From: Rhizobium sp.
GTDB lineage: Bacteria > Pseudomonadota > Alphaproteobacteria > Rhizobiales > Rhizobiaceae
DNA length: 64,000 nucleotides
Direction: 5' to 3'
Assembly: GCA_027533385.1 (NCBI GenBank)
Contig: JAPZUE010000040.1
Location: 62,001 to 126,000, forward strand
Shown here piece after piece: positions 50,551 to 59,096 of the stretch; positions within the stretch are counted from its first letter, which is position 1, and every line of letters begins with the position of its first letter. Both the position numbers and the translations under genes were made by a program. The notes beneath the pieces are model-generated. The model was not told where the DNA came from. It searched no databases and saw nothing but the letters and a program-made list of their open reading frames with translations.

Positions 50551-50961
50551 TCAAGCGTCGATGATCGGAAGCGATCGGACCGGCACGGCCTGCAGCGCGA
50601 TCATGCCGACCCATTCGCGCGGCGGCACGCCGAACTTGATGACGCCAAGCAGGAGGAGGATCAGGGCGCTTGCCGCCACGCCCATGCCGTAGGCGATGAC
50701 CGCGTCTCGGGCCGATTCACGCCAGGTGGCGGTCCTTCCGAAGCCGATACGATGCGACAGGCAGACGAGCAGGGGCAGATTGAGGAGGAGCAGGATCAGG
50801 AGACGCTCACGCTCCATGTAGAAGCCGAGGAACCACATCTCCATGGTCATCAGCATCGGGATGGAGAACAGCAGAGCACCCGCCACTGCGCGCGCCAGCC
50901 CGATGAGAAGCCGGCTGACATGCGCCGCCGGATCGCGACTTTGATTTTCGACCGCTTCCAT
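50551..50961 (-). CDS. truncated TIGR02587-type (DUF2391) integral membrane protein
   Basis: 136 residues with four hydrophobic segments; GLARAVAGALLFSIPMLMTM, EMWFLGFYM and GVIKFGVPPREWVGMIALQA match the N-terminal half of this family of about 270 residues. After IALQAVP the family normally continues GSIGALLAR, but here it reads VRSLPIIDA and stops. Neither of the other two frames restores a membrane protein. It therefore looks like a gene that lost its 3' half. The family's function is unknown. Confidence 0.65.
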   Translation of the reverse strand: MEAVENQSRDPAAHVSRLLIGLARAVAGALLFSIPMLMTMEMWFLGFYMERERLLILLLLNLPLLVCLSHRIGFGRTATWRESARDAVIAYGMGVAASALILLLLGVIKFGVPPREWVGMIALQAVPVRSLPIIDA

Positions 50962-51029
50962 TGTCCCACCGTCCCTTGTCGCGCAGGGAATGCGTGAGGG
51001 ACGATGGTTGTTCCGCTTGTGTGATTGGG

Positions 51030-51060
51030 CCAGACGGCCCCCGGCGGGGCGCCGTCTTCA
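51030..51060 (-). terminator. hairpin terminator of the DEAD-box helicase gene
   Basis: AGACGGC (51032-51038) and GCCGTCT (51051-51057) pair, with further C/G pairing inside the loop. It lies 21 bases past the stop at 51081. No clear T-run, so partly Rho-dependent ending is possible. Confidence 0.5.
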
Positions 51061-51080
51061 GATTGGCGACGTCTCTGACC

Positions 51081-53129
51081 TCAGCCCTTCGGCTTGAAGC
51101 TCTTCTTCTTCGGGCCGGCAGCGGCGCCGCGATCGTCGAACTTGCCCTTCGGCTTGCCGGCAAAGGCCGGCTTGTCGCCCTTCGGCTTCTTCTTGAAGGC
51201 GGGCTTGTCGTCGCTCCAGTCGTTGCGCTTCGGCTTTGCCGGCGCGTCGCCCCAGACTTCGGCATCGGTCACGGCCATGCTGTCGCGCGGACGCTCGGCA
51301 CCTTCGGCCTTGCGGGCGTAGGGCTTCTTGTCACCGAACGGTTTCTTTTCGCCGTAGGGTGCCTTGTCGCCATAGGCCTTCTTTTCGCCGTAAGGCTTCT
51401 TGTCACCATAGGACTTCTTCTCGCCATAAGGCTTGCGGTCACCCTCTTCGCGCGGCGGGCGCGGGGCGCGCTCCTTCGGCGGGGCGGAGAAGTCCGGCGT
51501 GCCCGGAAGCTGGGCCAGCGTGATGCCACGCTCCAGCGCCTTGTTCGGGCCGAGAGCGCCGAGGAAGGTGTCGAGCGCGTTTGCCGCGATCTCGACGAAG
51601 GTTTCCTCGGGCTGCATCTTGATCGCGCCGATCTCGTTCTTGGTGATGTTGCCGTTGCGGCAGAGCATCGGGATCAGCCAGCGCGGTTCGGCATTCTGGC
51701 GACGGCCCACGGAAACCGAGAACCAGACGCTGGGACCAAAATCGCCGCGCGGCTTGGTGACGGCGCTGGCGGGGTTGGCATAGTCGGGCTCCTTGCGGGC
51801 CTTGCCGGCTTCGAGGCTGACGGGGATCAGGTCTTCCGGTGCCGACCGCTTGCCGCGCTGCAGACGCAGGAAGGCGGCAGCCACCTGTTCGGCACCATGC
51901 GTTGCAATCAGCGCCTCGATCATCGGTGCTTCGTCTTCGGTGATCGCTTCGGTGAGGGTCGGATCGGCCATCAGGCGTTCGTCATCACGGGCCTGCACTT
52001 CATCGGCAGAGGGCGGCAGGGCCCAGGTCGGGCGGACATTGGCGCCGGCGAGCAGGCGTTCCGCCTTGCGGCGGGCGCTGTTGGGCACGATCAGCGCCGA
52101 GACACCCTTGTTGCCGGCGCGGCCGGTGCGGCCCGAGCGGTGCAGCAGGGTTTCGGAATTGGTGGGAAGATCCGCATGGATGACGAGCTCAAGGCCGGGC
52201 AGGTCGATGCCGCGAGCGGCGACATCGGTCGCGATGCAGACGCGGGCACGGCCGTCGCGCATGGCCTGCAGCGCATGGGTGCGCTCGTTCTGCGAGAGTT
52301 CGCCGGACAGCGCCACGACGGAGAAGCCACGATTGTGCAGGCGTGACGTCAGATGGTTGACGGCTGCGCGCGTCGAGCAGAAGACGATGGCATTGCGGGC
52401 TTCGTAGAAGCGCAACACGTTGATGATCGCGTTTTCGCGGTCGGGATTGGCGACGGCGAGTGCCCGGTATTCGATGTCGACATGCTGCTTCTGTTCCGAC
52501 ACCGCCTCGATGCGGCGGGCGTCGCGCTGGTAGCTCTTGGCCAGATCGGCGATCGAGCGCGGAACCGTTGCCGAGAACATCAGGGTGCGGCGGTCGTCCG
52601 GCGATTCCTCGAGGATGAATTCGAGATCTTCGCGGAAGCCGAGGTCGAGCATCTCGTCGGCTTCGTCGAGCACCACGACCCGCATCTGCGACAGGTCGAG
52701 CGCGCCACGGGTGATGTGGTCGCGCAGACGGCCCGGCGTGCCGACGACGATATGGGCACCGCGTTCCAGCGCCCGGCGTTCGTTGCGAATGTCCATGCCG
52801 CCGACGCAGGAGCCGATGACAGCGCCGGTTTCGGCGTAAAGCCATTCCAATTCGCGCTTCACCTGCATGGCAAGTTCGCGGGTCGGGGCGATGGCAAGGG
52901 CGAGCGGTTGACCGGCGCGGTCGAAGCGGCCGGCTTGCGGAAGAATGGTCGGTGCCATGGCAAGGCCGAAGGCAACCGTCTTGCCGGAGCCGGTCTGGGC
53001 GGAGACGAGCGCATCGCGACCTTCAAGGTCAGGGTCGATCATCGCCTGCTGCACGGGGGTGAGGGTTTCGTACCCGCGCTTGCGCAAGGCCTCGGCGATC
53101 GCCGGGACGATGGCGTCAAAATCAGTCAT
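51081..53129 (-). CDS. DEAD-box ATP-dependent RNA helicase with repetitive basic tail
   Basis: 682 residues, resembling DeaD/CsdA. Core: Q motif (TLTPVQQAM), Walker A AQTGSGKT (44-51), PTRELAMQV, GTPGRLRD, DEAD (155-158), SAT (186-188), TDVAARGIDLP and HRSGRTGRAG. A DbpA-like RNA-binding domain covers about 470-545 (WFSVSVGRRQNAEPRWLIPM, IGAIKMQ). The last 130 residues are a Lys/Gly/Tyr-rich tail of YG(E/D)KK-type hexapeptides that probably binds RNA non-specifically. Likely role: ribosome assembly or mRNA turnover, often raised in the cold. Monocistronic. Confidence 0.95.
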   Translation of the reverse strand: MTDFDAIVPAIAEALRKRGYETLTPVQQAMIDPDLEGRDALVSAQTGSGKTVAFGLAMAPTILPQAGRFDRAGQPLALAIAPTRELAMQVKRELEWLYAETGAVIGSCVGGMDIRNERRALERGAHIVVGTPGRLRDHITRGALDLSQMRVVVLDEADEMLDLGFREDLEFILEESPDDRRTLMFSATVPRSIADLAKSYQRDARRIEAVSEQKQHVDIEYRALAVANPDRENAIINVLRFYEARNAIVFCSTRAAVNHLTSRLHNRGFSVVALSGELSQNERTHALQAMRDGRARVCIATDVAARGIDLPGLELVIHADLPTNSETLLHRSGRTGRAGNKGVSALIVPNSARRKAERLLAGANVRPTWALPPSADEVQARDDERLMADPTLTEAITEDEAPMIEALIATHGAEQVAAAFLRLQRGKRSAPEDLIPVSLEAGKARKEPDYANPASAVTKPRGDFGPSVWFSVSVGRRQNAEPRWLIPMLCRNGNITKNEIGAIKMQPEETFVEIAANALDTFLGALGPNKALERGITLAQLPGTPDFSAPPKERAPRPPREEGDRKPYGEKKSYGDKKPYGEKKAYGDKAPYGEKKPFGDKKPYARKAEGAERPRDSMAVTDAEVWGDAPAKPKRNDWSDDKPAFKKKPKGDKPAFAGKPKGKFDDRGAAAGPKKKSFKPKG
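51315..51440 (-). repeat. 18-bp tandem repeats encoding the helicase tail
   Basis: About seven imperfect units encode YGEKKS, YGDKKP, YGEKKA, YGDKAP, YGEKKP, FGDKKP and YARK. Most differences are at third positions or in the Pro/Ser/Ala codon. Unit number is likely to vary between strains. Confidence 0.85.
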
Positions 53130-53320
53130 GAATTGGTCTTTCGAATGTGATGGATGATGCGGGCCAAAGCGCCGCGCCCGCCGATTGCGGGTATGTTGGC
53201 GCCGTTCCTACTCGCCTCGGCCCCGAAAGTCGAGGGGCAGGGAAGGAAAAGGGTTTCTTATGGTGAAGGGACGGGGGCGTTGCCTTGTCCGAATCCGCTG
53301 CACGGCCTAAGGCTTGATCC

Positions 53321-53959
53321 ATGTCCATCTACGCATTTTCCGGGAAGACCATCGCCATCGACTTCGAGACCGCCACGGAAGCGCGGGCGAGTGCATGTTC
53401 GGTTGGCCTTGCCTTCATCGAGGAAGGGCGGGTTGTTCGGGTCGAGGAGCGGTTGATCCGCCCACCGGAGAACCGCTATTCGCCGTTCAACATCGCGGTC
53501 CACGGTATCCGCCCCGAGCATACGGCGCATGCCCCTGATTTTGCTGAGGTGATCTCGGAGTTTGCCGGTGATTTCGAGGGCGCGCGGATGATCGCGCACA
53601 ATGCCTCCTTCGATTTCTCGGTGTTGCGGGCCTCGCTCGATTACTGTGGGCTTGAGTATCCGGAGGTCTCCTATCTGTGCAGCGTGAAGCTTGCACAGCG
53701 GCATTGGCCGGAGCTGGGTTCACATCGGCTGAATGTGCTCGCGGCCCATCTCGGACTGACATTCCTGCACCATAATGCAGCGGAAGATGCGCGGATCTGC
53801 GCCCAAGCCTGCCTTGCCATGGCCGCAGAGGCGGGGGTGGACGACCTCTTCGACCTCGCGATGAAACTCGGGCTTAATGTCGGTCGCCTCAATCGGCGTG
53901 GATACGAGCCGTGTTCATTTGCGCGCAAACCGCGACGGGCGGGTGCCTTGCAAGCCTGA
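53321..53959 (+). CDS. DnaQ-like 3'-5' exonuclease (DEDDh)
   Basis: 212 residues. The four acidic residues and His of the DEDDh family are visible: IAIDFETAT (Exo I), HNASFDFSVL (Exo II) and HHNAAEDARIC (Exo III, with the His four before the Asp). No polymerase-binding tail as in true DnaQ. The basic, Cys-containing C-terminus (GYEPCSFARKPRRAG) looks like a nucleic-acid contact. Probably trims DNA or RNA ends in repair or RNA turnover; substrate unknown. It is divergent from the helicase gene over a 190-base gap. Confidence 0.9.
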   Translation: MSIYAFSGKTIAIDFETATEARASACSVGLAFIEEGRVVRVEERLIRPPENRYSPFNIAVHGIRPEHTAHAPDFAEVISEFAGDFEGARMIAHNASFDFSVLRASLDYCGLEYPEVSYLCSVKLAQRHWPELGSHRLNVLAAHLGLTFLHHNAAEDARICAQACLAMAAEAGVDDLFDLAMKLGLNVGRLNRRGYEPCSFARKPRRAGALQA

Positions 53960-54005
53960 CGCGGCTGCTTATCTTTGGGACAGAGTTCACAATGGAGTGA
54001 TGAAC

Positions 54006-54494
54006 ATGTCCCTCAAGTCGATCCTTGCCGCTGCCGGACTTTCGGTCGCCTTCGCCCTGCCTGCTTCTGCCGAAGTTGTCGGCAAGGTCGGTGTCGATTG
54101 GGTCGGCAATGACATCATCGTCGAGGCGATGACCGATCCCGATGTGAAGGGCATTACCTGCCACGTCACCTATTTCGACCGATCGATCATCGATCGCCTG
54201 TCCAAGGGCAACTGGTTCGAGGACCCCTCGAACAATTCGATCGCCTGCCGCCAGACAGGGCCGATCGAAATCGGTGATATCGATCTGTCCCAGGAGGGCG
54301 AGGAAGTGTTCCGGGAGGGACTTTCGATCATCTGGAAATCGCTTGTGGTGAACCGCATCTACGACAAGCAGAACGACACGCTTGTTTACCTCGTGCATTC
54401 GCGGCAGGTGGTCGATGGCTCGGCAAAAATGGCGATCTCCACCGTACCGCTGTTCAACCAGAACGTTGTCTGGACATCCGGCAAGCCGAACTGA
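54006..54494 (+). CDS. creA: CreA family periplasmic protein
   Basis: 162 residues from ATG 54006, which has GGAG 8 bases upstream (ATG 54000 is too close). Signal peptide MSLKSILAAAGLSVAFALPA with cleavage after SA. The mature part has the CreA signature: VGKVGVDWVGNDIIVEAM, DPDVKGITCHVTYFDRS, DPSNNSIACRQTGPI, and VYLVHSRQVVDGS. Two conserved Cys may form a disulfide. CreA is widespread next to other genes but its function is not known. Short gap after the exonuclease gene. Confidence 0.92.
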   Translation: MSLKSILAAAGLSVAFALPASAEVVGKVGVDWVGNDIIVEAMTDPDVKGITCHVTYFDRSIIDRLSKGNWFEDPSNNSIACRQTGPIEIGDIDLSQEGEEVFREGLSIIWKSLVVNRIYDKQNDTLVYLVHSRQVVDGSAKMAISTVPLFNQNVVWTSGKPN

Positions 54495-54650
54495 AAGACC
54501 AGTTTAGGGGGAAACATGGCCTCTCGACATTGGTGTGACATCCGTCACTTTCGCGGTGGCTTGCCTTTCGTCATTCATTTCAGACCGGCAAAGCGTCACC
54601 CCCAATTTCGCAGCCGGTCGGGGAGGACCTGTTCGACTCTCCAAGCAAAG

Positions 54651-54680
54651 ACGCCCTGGAGCCTTGCGGATCCAGGGCGT
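54651..54680 (-). terminator. terminator for the secreted protein gene
   Basis: ACGCCCTGGA (54651-54660) and TCCAGGGCGT (54671-54680) are perfect 10-bp complements. Read on the minus strand, ctttgcttg follows. It probably serves both this gene and creA on the other strand. Confidence 0.65.
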
Positions 54681-54703
54681 TCTCTCAGACATCTGACAAT
54701 GGC

Positions 54704-55069
54704 TTACTTCACGTAAACGACCTTGCCGCCGTTGGCAGCAGTCTCAACGTCGATGACGTTCATGACTTCGACGCTCTGTGCCTGAAGGGCCTGAGCGATC
54801 GCCGGATCGGCGCTTACTTCGGCCTGAGCTTCAGCCATGGCGGACTGGTCATTCGCCAGCTGCTCCAGACGGGTGTGTTGCTGACGGTCCTGGTCGTTGT
54901 CGAGGCTGTCGAGGCGGACGATGTTCACGCCTTCGGTCGACATGGTGGTGGAGCCGGTCGTGGCGGTGGCATCGACCATCGGTTCTGCGGCGGTCTGAGC
55001 CAGAGCTACGCCCGAAACGGACGCGAGGGACATGGCACCGGCGAGCGCGAGCTTTACAGCAGAATTCAT
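54704..55069 (-). CDS. small secreted protein of unknown function
   Basis: 121 residues with a clear signal peptide (MNSAVKLALAGAMSLASVSG, cleavage near ALA-QT). AAGGAG lies 8 bases before the ATG. The mature protein of about 96 residues is acidic and helical, with a Gln/Asp-rich middle (DNDQDRQQHTRLEQLAND) and a final half with repeated Ala-Gln and Val (QALQAQSVEVMNVIDVET). No Cys and no catalytic motif. I do not recognise a family. Located between creA and the chemotaxis pair. Confidence 0.75.
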   Translation of the reverse strand: MNSAVKLALAGAMSLASVSGVALAQTAAEPMVDATATTGSTTMSTEGVNIVRLDSLDNDQDRQQHTRLEQLANDQSAMAEAQAEVSADPAIAQALQAQSVEVMNVIDVETAANGGKVVYVK

Positions 55070-55228
55070 CGTATTTCTCCTTGGTTTCCTTGCAGAAGCT
55101 TCCGCTTCGTTGGAAGCGTAGGAGTAACGTGCGACCGCGTGCCGGGTTCCAGGTTTTGCACAAAATTAATATTAAATATAACTATTTTTGGCCAATCTGT
55201 CTGCGCGGCCTTGTGGACAAACGGGAAC

Positions 55229-55251
55229 GAGCCCCGGCGATGCCGAGGCTC
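55229..55251 (-). terminator. hairpin downstream of cheW
   Basis: GAGCCCCGGC (55229-55238) pairs with GCCGAGGCTC (55242-55251) at 9 of 10 positions with a 3-base loop, 23 bases after the cheW stop. The following minus-strand bases are not a good T-run. Confidence 0.45.
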
Positions 55252-55273
55252 TCCCTGGGAAGATAAAAAGCAA

Positions 55274-55738
55274 TCAGGCGGCCTGCGCGAGCTCGTCGGC
55301 GATGACCGTGTCGAGATTCAGGAAGCAGACCATCGACTTTTCGAGGGCGACGATGCCGCGGCAGAAGGCTCGCTGGGCTTCCGGAATGATTTCCGGGGCC
55401 GGCTGCAGATCTTCCGAGCGAATGGTCATCATGTCGGACACCTGCTCGACCAGGAGGCCAACCAGCTTGCCGGCGATGTCGGTGACGATGATGGCGGCGC
55501 GTTCCGACGGTTCCGTCATCTTCATGCCCAGGCGGCAGGCCATGTCGATAACCGGGATAACGGCGCCGCGAAGGTTGATGAGGCCGAGAACGTAAGGCGG
55601 GGTATGGGGCATCGGTGTCACCGGGGCCCAGCCGCGGATTTCGCGGATGGCCATGATGTCGATGCAGAATTCCTGGTCGCCGAGGTGGAAGGATACGATT
55701 TCCAGATAGGCACCCGACTGTTTGATGGCATTGCTCAT
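55274..55738 (-). CDS. cheW: chemotaxis coupling protein CheW
   Basis: Bridges chemoreceptors to the CheA kinase in the cytoplasmic array. 154 residues of the CheW fold: VSFHLGDQEFCIDIMAIREI, LGLINLRGAVIPVIDMACRLG (the core binding motif), and VGLLVEQVSDMM. It starts 2 bases after the stop of the chemoreceptor gene read in the same direction, so the two are co-translated; this is an orphan pair outside the main che operon. Confidence 0.95.
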   Translation of the reverse strand: MSNAIKQSGAYLEIVSFHLGDQEFCIDIMAIREIRGWAPVTPMPHTPPYVLGLINLRGAVIPVIDMACRLGMKMTEPSERAAIIVTDIAGKLVGLLVEQVSDMMTIRSEDLQPAPEIIPEAQRAFCRGIVALEKSMVCFLNLDTVIADELAQAA

Positions 55739-55740
55739 TT

Positions 55741-57708
55741 TCAGAACTCTTCCCAGTGTTCTTGTGCCGCGGCAGCAGGGGCTGTTGCCGAGGCGGTCCG
55801 GTTGAATGACCCCGCAACCTTGTTCATCAGGGCCCGCGCGGGAGACGGTCTCTGAGGGGAGGCGGCGCGCGCTGCCTCCTGATGTTGTTCATGAGCAGTC
55901 GTGCCCAGGTTCACCTTGAACTGGCCGACGAGCCGCGAAAGATTTTCCGCATCGCTCGCCAGGGTATGGCTCGCGGCATTGGTCTGCTCCACCATCGCCG
56001 CATTCTGCTGCGTGACCTGGTCCATCTGTCCGACGGCCGAATTGATCTCGCTCAGTCCGATTGATTGTTCACGAGCGCTGGTAACGATTGCCTTAACGTG
56101 CTCATTAATTCGCAAAACATCTTCGCCGATGCGGTGCAGAGCCTCGCCCGTGGCCGTCACCAGTTCGACACCCGAACGGACTTCATCACTGGATCGACCG
56201 ACCAGGGTCTTGATGTCGCGGGCGGCTTCCGCTGCGCGGCCTGCGAGCGCGCGCACTTCCTGCGCGACGACGGCAAAGCCCTTGCCGGCATCTCCGGCGC
56301 GGGCTGCCTCGACGCCTGCGTTCAGGGCCAGGAGGTTGGTCTGGAAGGCGATTTCGTCGATAACGTTGATGATTTTGCCGATTTCACCGGTGGCGCCTTC
56401 GATGCGTTCCATCGCAGCCATCGCATCACTGACCACCTCGCCGGACTTCTCCGCATAGTCCTTGGCGTTGTCCACCATGTGGCTGGCTTCCTCGGCGCGA
56501 TCGGTCGCGGTCCGGACCGTTTCGGTGATTTGCGAGAGGGCTGCGGATGTCTGCTCCAGCGAGGCGGCTTGTTGCTCGGTGCGGCGCGCGAGATCATCTG
56601 CCGCGCTTTTCATCTGCTGGCTGTTGGCGCGAATCGAGCTGCTGTTGGTGGCAATTTCGGTCATGACGCGCTTCAGATTCGTGGCGACCTCGTTGAAGTC
56701 GTTTCTGAGGCGCTCAAGATCGGCGGGGAAGGGGCTTGTGATGGCGGCGCAGAGATCCCCCTGCGACAGGCGGGTCAGCCCTTCGCCCAAAGCGTCGACG
56801 GCACCTTTGAGGGCGCGGGTGTCGGCTTCCATGGCCGCCGTGCGGCTTTCCCGCTCGGCTTCGTTCTGCTGGTGCTGAGCCCGGCTGGTGGCTTCGAGGT
56901 CCTGTTTTTCGATCGCGGCCTTGCGGAAGATATCGGCAGAACGGGCCATGCCTCCGATTTCGTCCAGCCTGTCCGTGCCGTCGACCTGGGTTTGATAGTC
57001 GCCGTCGATGATTCGCTGCATGCTGTTGCGCACGAGGCGAATGCCGTTGGCGATGGAGTTGCCATGGATCAGCTGCAGGGCAATGACTGTCAGGAACGCC
57101 AGGCTGCCCAGACCGAGCTGGAATGTCAGGGCCTGATCGCTGCGCCCCGTCGCCTCGCTGACATAGTCCTCAACCAGATTGCCGCCGAGGGCTGAAAGAT
57201 TGTTCAGGACGCCTGCGAGCCGCTCGCCAGCCCCGTCGATGGTATCGTCAATCGCTGCGTAGTCGCCTTCGGGCGCGCCGGTCTCGACCATGCGCTTGAG
57301 GTCGACCTGAATGGCTTGTGCGACCGCATTGAGGTCTGCCTCGTAGGAGCCGACTTCACCGGGAACGCCGGCCTCCGTTGCCACAGCCTTCAGCACCGCT
57401 GTGCCGTCCCTGAGGAGGGTCACGGCTGCGTTGATGGTCTCAACGCGTTCGGGCTGTATTCGACCTTCGCCGCGGTCAATGATCGTGTCCATCGCCGCCA
57501 GCACCATATTGGCGTTGGCAAGGCGCATTTCGTTGATGCGCTCGACTTCGTTCTTGATCTCGATCGACTCCTGGATTGCAGTCGATATGCGCGCGTTCTG
57601 GTACCAGCCTACCGCGAGCATCGAGCCAATCCCGAGGACGGCGGCGGCTCCGAGCGTCATCAGGCGCTGTTTGACGGACAGATCTTTACCCGTGATGAAA
57701 TTGAACAT
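55741..57708 (-). CDS. methyl-accepting chemotaxis protein, 4-helix-bundle sensor type
   Basis: 655 residues. TM1 (about 16-36), a periplasmic helical sensor of about 150 residues ([20 protein letters not shown], then VNETGA-like acidic loops), TM2 (about 194-214), HAMP (to about 270), a second HAMP-like region, then the signalling hairpin with [20 protein letters not shown]. The C-terminal linker ends in EHWEEF, the CheR/CheB tether shared with the two receptors at the start of the window. Ribosome site GGGGAG lies 5 bases before the ATG and can pair with an upstream arm. Upstream partner of cheW. Confidence 0.93.
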   Translation of the reverse strand: MFNFITGKDLSVKQRLMTLGAAAVLGIGSMLAVGWYQNARISTAIQESIEIKNEVERINEMRLANANMVLAAMDTIIDRGEGRIQPERVETINAAVTLLRDGTAVLKAVATEAGVPGEVGSYEADLNAVAQAIQVDLKRMVETGAPEGDYAAIDDTIDGAGERLAGVLNNLSALGGNLVEDYVSEATGRSDQALTFQLGLGSLAFLTVIALQLIHGNSIANGIRLVRNSMQRIIDGDYQTQVDGTDRLDEIGGMARSADIFRKAAIEKQDLEATSRAQHQQNEAERESRTAAMEADTRALKGAVDALGEGLTRLSQGDLCAAITSPFPADLERLRNDFNEVATNLKRVMTEIATNSSSIRANSQQMKSAADDLARRTEQQAASLEQTSAALSQITETVRTATDRAEEASHMVDNAKDYAEKSGEVVSDAMAAMERIEGATGEIGKIINVIDEIAFQTNLLALNAGVEAARAGDAGKGFAVVAQEVRALAGRAAEAARDIKTLVGRSSDEVRSGVELVTATGEALHRIGEDVLRINEHVKAIVTSAREQSIGLSEINSAVGQMDQVTQQNAAMVEQTNAASHTLASDAENLSRLVGQFKVNLGTTAHEQHQEAARAASPQRPSPARALMNKVAGSFNRTASATAPAAAAQEHWEEF

Positions 57709-57710
57709 GT

Positions 57711-57774
57711 AGCTCCCCAGCCCCGATCCCGGCTGCTCATGCAGGCCGGTGACACCATGCGTAGACGGGGAGCT
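57711..57774 (-). promoter_or_regulatory. leader-RNA fold covering the ribosome site of the chemoreceptor gene
   Basis: In the minus-strand leader AGCTCCCC (57774-57767) is the exact complement of GGGGAGCT (57718-57711), which contains the Shine-Dalgarno of the gene at 57708. A second hairpin (CCGGC-TGC / GCA-GCCGG, about 57729-57749) lies between the arms. The fold could hold the ribosome site closed. Confidence 0.45.
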
Positions 57775-57896
57775 TCCCGGCGGACTGTCATGCCCGCCTG
57801 ACCGAGACGGTCAGAACGCTTCATGCAGAATCTCGAATATTAGTTAATCAAGAGCTAAATGTGGTTGGCCCGGACGCAATCAAAACGTGCCGGTTG

Positions 57897-58685
57897 CTAA
57901 GATGCGGTAATCGCTCGGCGATAAAGATGCCATGTGGCATGTCCAAGCACCGGCAGGACCACGAGCAGCCCCAGGAAGCCGGGAATCAGCGCGATGAAGG
58001 CAAGTGCCGCGACGATCATTCCGAAGCCCAGCATCGGGGCCGGATTCTCGATGACAGTGCGCATGCTGGTCAGCATGGCGGTGACAAAATCCACGTCGTG
58101 ATCGAGCAGCAGAGGCATCGAAATGACGGTGGCGGTGAACAGGATCGTCGCCAGGACCGCACCGACGACGGTGCCCACGGCAAGGAAGAGCAATCCTTCC
58201 GGCGTGGTCAGAACCACATTGGCGAAAGCGTCGAGTGTGGCAGGGACCCTGAAGCCCAGGAAGAGCGCCATCAGTAGCCGGACCTGATAGATCCATATCC
58301 AGAAGATAAACAGGACGACGAAGGCCATCCAGGACAGCTGCCGCTCGCGCTGGCGGAAGACTTCGGCGAGGACTGCCTTCCAGCCGATCGGTTCGCCCAG
58401 CCTGTGGCGGCGGCTGATCTCATAGAGCCCGACCGCGATGAATGGCCCGATCAGGGGGAAGCCGATCGCAACGGGGACGATCATCCAGGGCAGGTGATAG
58501 TAGGTCAGCATGACGGCAATGAATATGCCGCCAAGCGCGTAGATCGCACCAAAGAAGAGGCCGGAGGCCGGATAGCTGCGGAAGTCGCTCCAGCCATCCG
58601 CCAGGGCCGAGCGCACATCGTCCATTCGCAACGGATTGATCTTGAATTTCGGCAATGAGCCCCGATCGAGTGCCTGCTGTTCCAT
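57897..58685 (-). CDS. DUF2189 family integral membrane protein
   Basis: 262 residues from ATG 58685, preceded by GGGAGG. Six hydrophobic segments: GLFFGAIYALGGIFIAVMLT, PWMIVPVAIGFPLIGPFIAV, SWMAFVVLFIFWIWIY, GLLFLAVGTVVGAVLATILF, and a final pair around GMIVAALAFIALIPGFLGLL. The cytoplasmic N-terminus has INPLRMDDVRSALADGWSDF, the family's signature before the first span. DUF2189 proteins are found beside cytochrome oxidase genes in alphaproteobacteria; here the SCO1 homologue is 400 bases away on the other strand, which fits. Function unknown. Confidence 0.85.
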   Translation of the reverse strand: MEQQALDRGSLPKFKINPLRMDDVRSALADGWSDFRSYPASGLFFGAIYALGGIFIAVMLTYYHLPWMIVPVAIGFPLIGPFIAVGLYEISRRHRLGEPIGWKAVLAEVFRQRERQLSWMAFVVLFIFWIWIYQVRLLMALFLGFRVPATLDAFANVVLTTPEGLLFLAVGTVVGAVLATILFTATVISMPLLLDHDVDFVTAMLTSMRTVIENPAPMLGFGMIVAALAFIALIPGFLGLLVVLPVLGHATWHLYRRAITAS

Positions 58686-58822
58686 GCGTCCCTCCCAAGA
58701 CATCCGGCCCTGCGACAATCTGTCAGAAACTACCACAGTCGTTCATTGATTTCCGTCAATTTTGCCAGCTGGCGATCAAAATCTCGCGTTTCATCCGGAG
58801 CGAACTGCGTTAGGATGCAGGA

Positions 58823-58978
58823 ATGATCGGTTACGCTCGCGCTCAGAAATGGTTGCCCCTGACGGCCCTGCTGCTTGCCGGGGCGCTCTTCAGTCTGATC
58901 GTCTTTCTCGGCTGGATGCACCACGGGGCGGATATTTTTCTGACCCTCATCGAAACTGGGCTGGCCTACTGCTTCTGA
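58823..58978 (+). CDS. 51-residue membrane protein upstream of the SCO1 homologue
   Basis: ATG 58823 to TGA 58976-58978. AGGA lies 7 bases before the ATG. The protein has a short basic N-terminus (MIGYARAQKW) and one strong membrane span of about 22 residues (TALLLAGALFSLIVFLGW), then MHHGADIFLTLIETGLAYCF. The hydrophobic profile and third-position GC bias look coding. It ends 118 bases before the SCO1 gene in the same direction. The His pair and the end Cys might bind copper or heme, but that is conjecture. Confidence 0.65.
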   Translation: MIGYARAQKWLPLTALLLAGALFSLIVFLGWMHHGADIFLTLIETGLAYCF

Positions 58979-59096
58979 CGTGCCACTCCGTGACAAATCG
59001 GCGCTCTTGCCAGTATTTACACCGAGTTGAATTGCGTTCTCGGGCGAGGGGGCTTAACGGCCTTCGCGGAGAATTCGGTTACAAGGAAGTGCCATC

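Noticed and set aside
50285..50692. 135-residue plus-strand frame in the AT-rich region
   Set aside because: GTG start with poor ribosome pairing, and the last third is antisense to the DUF2391-like gene; no resemblance to a family.
53260..53310. 16-residue frame before the exonuclease gene, as a leader peptide
   Set aside because: Weak ribosome site and no run of regulatory codons or attenuator hairpin.
54516..54716. 66-residue plus-strand frame with AGGGGG four bases before its ATG
   Set aside because: Despite the ribosome site, the product is rich in Arg, His and Trp with no pattern, and the frame runs through a terminator and into the opposite gene.
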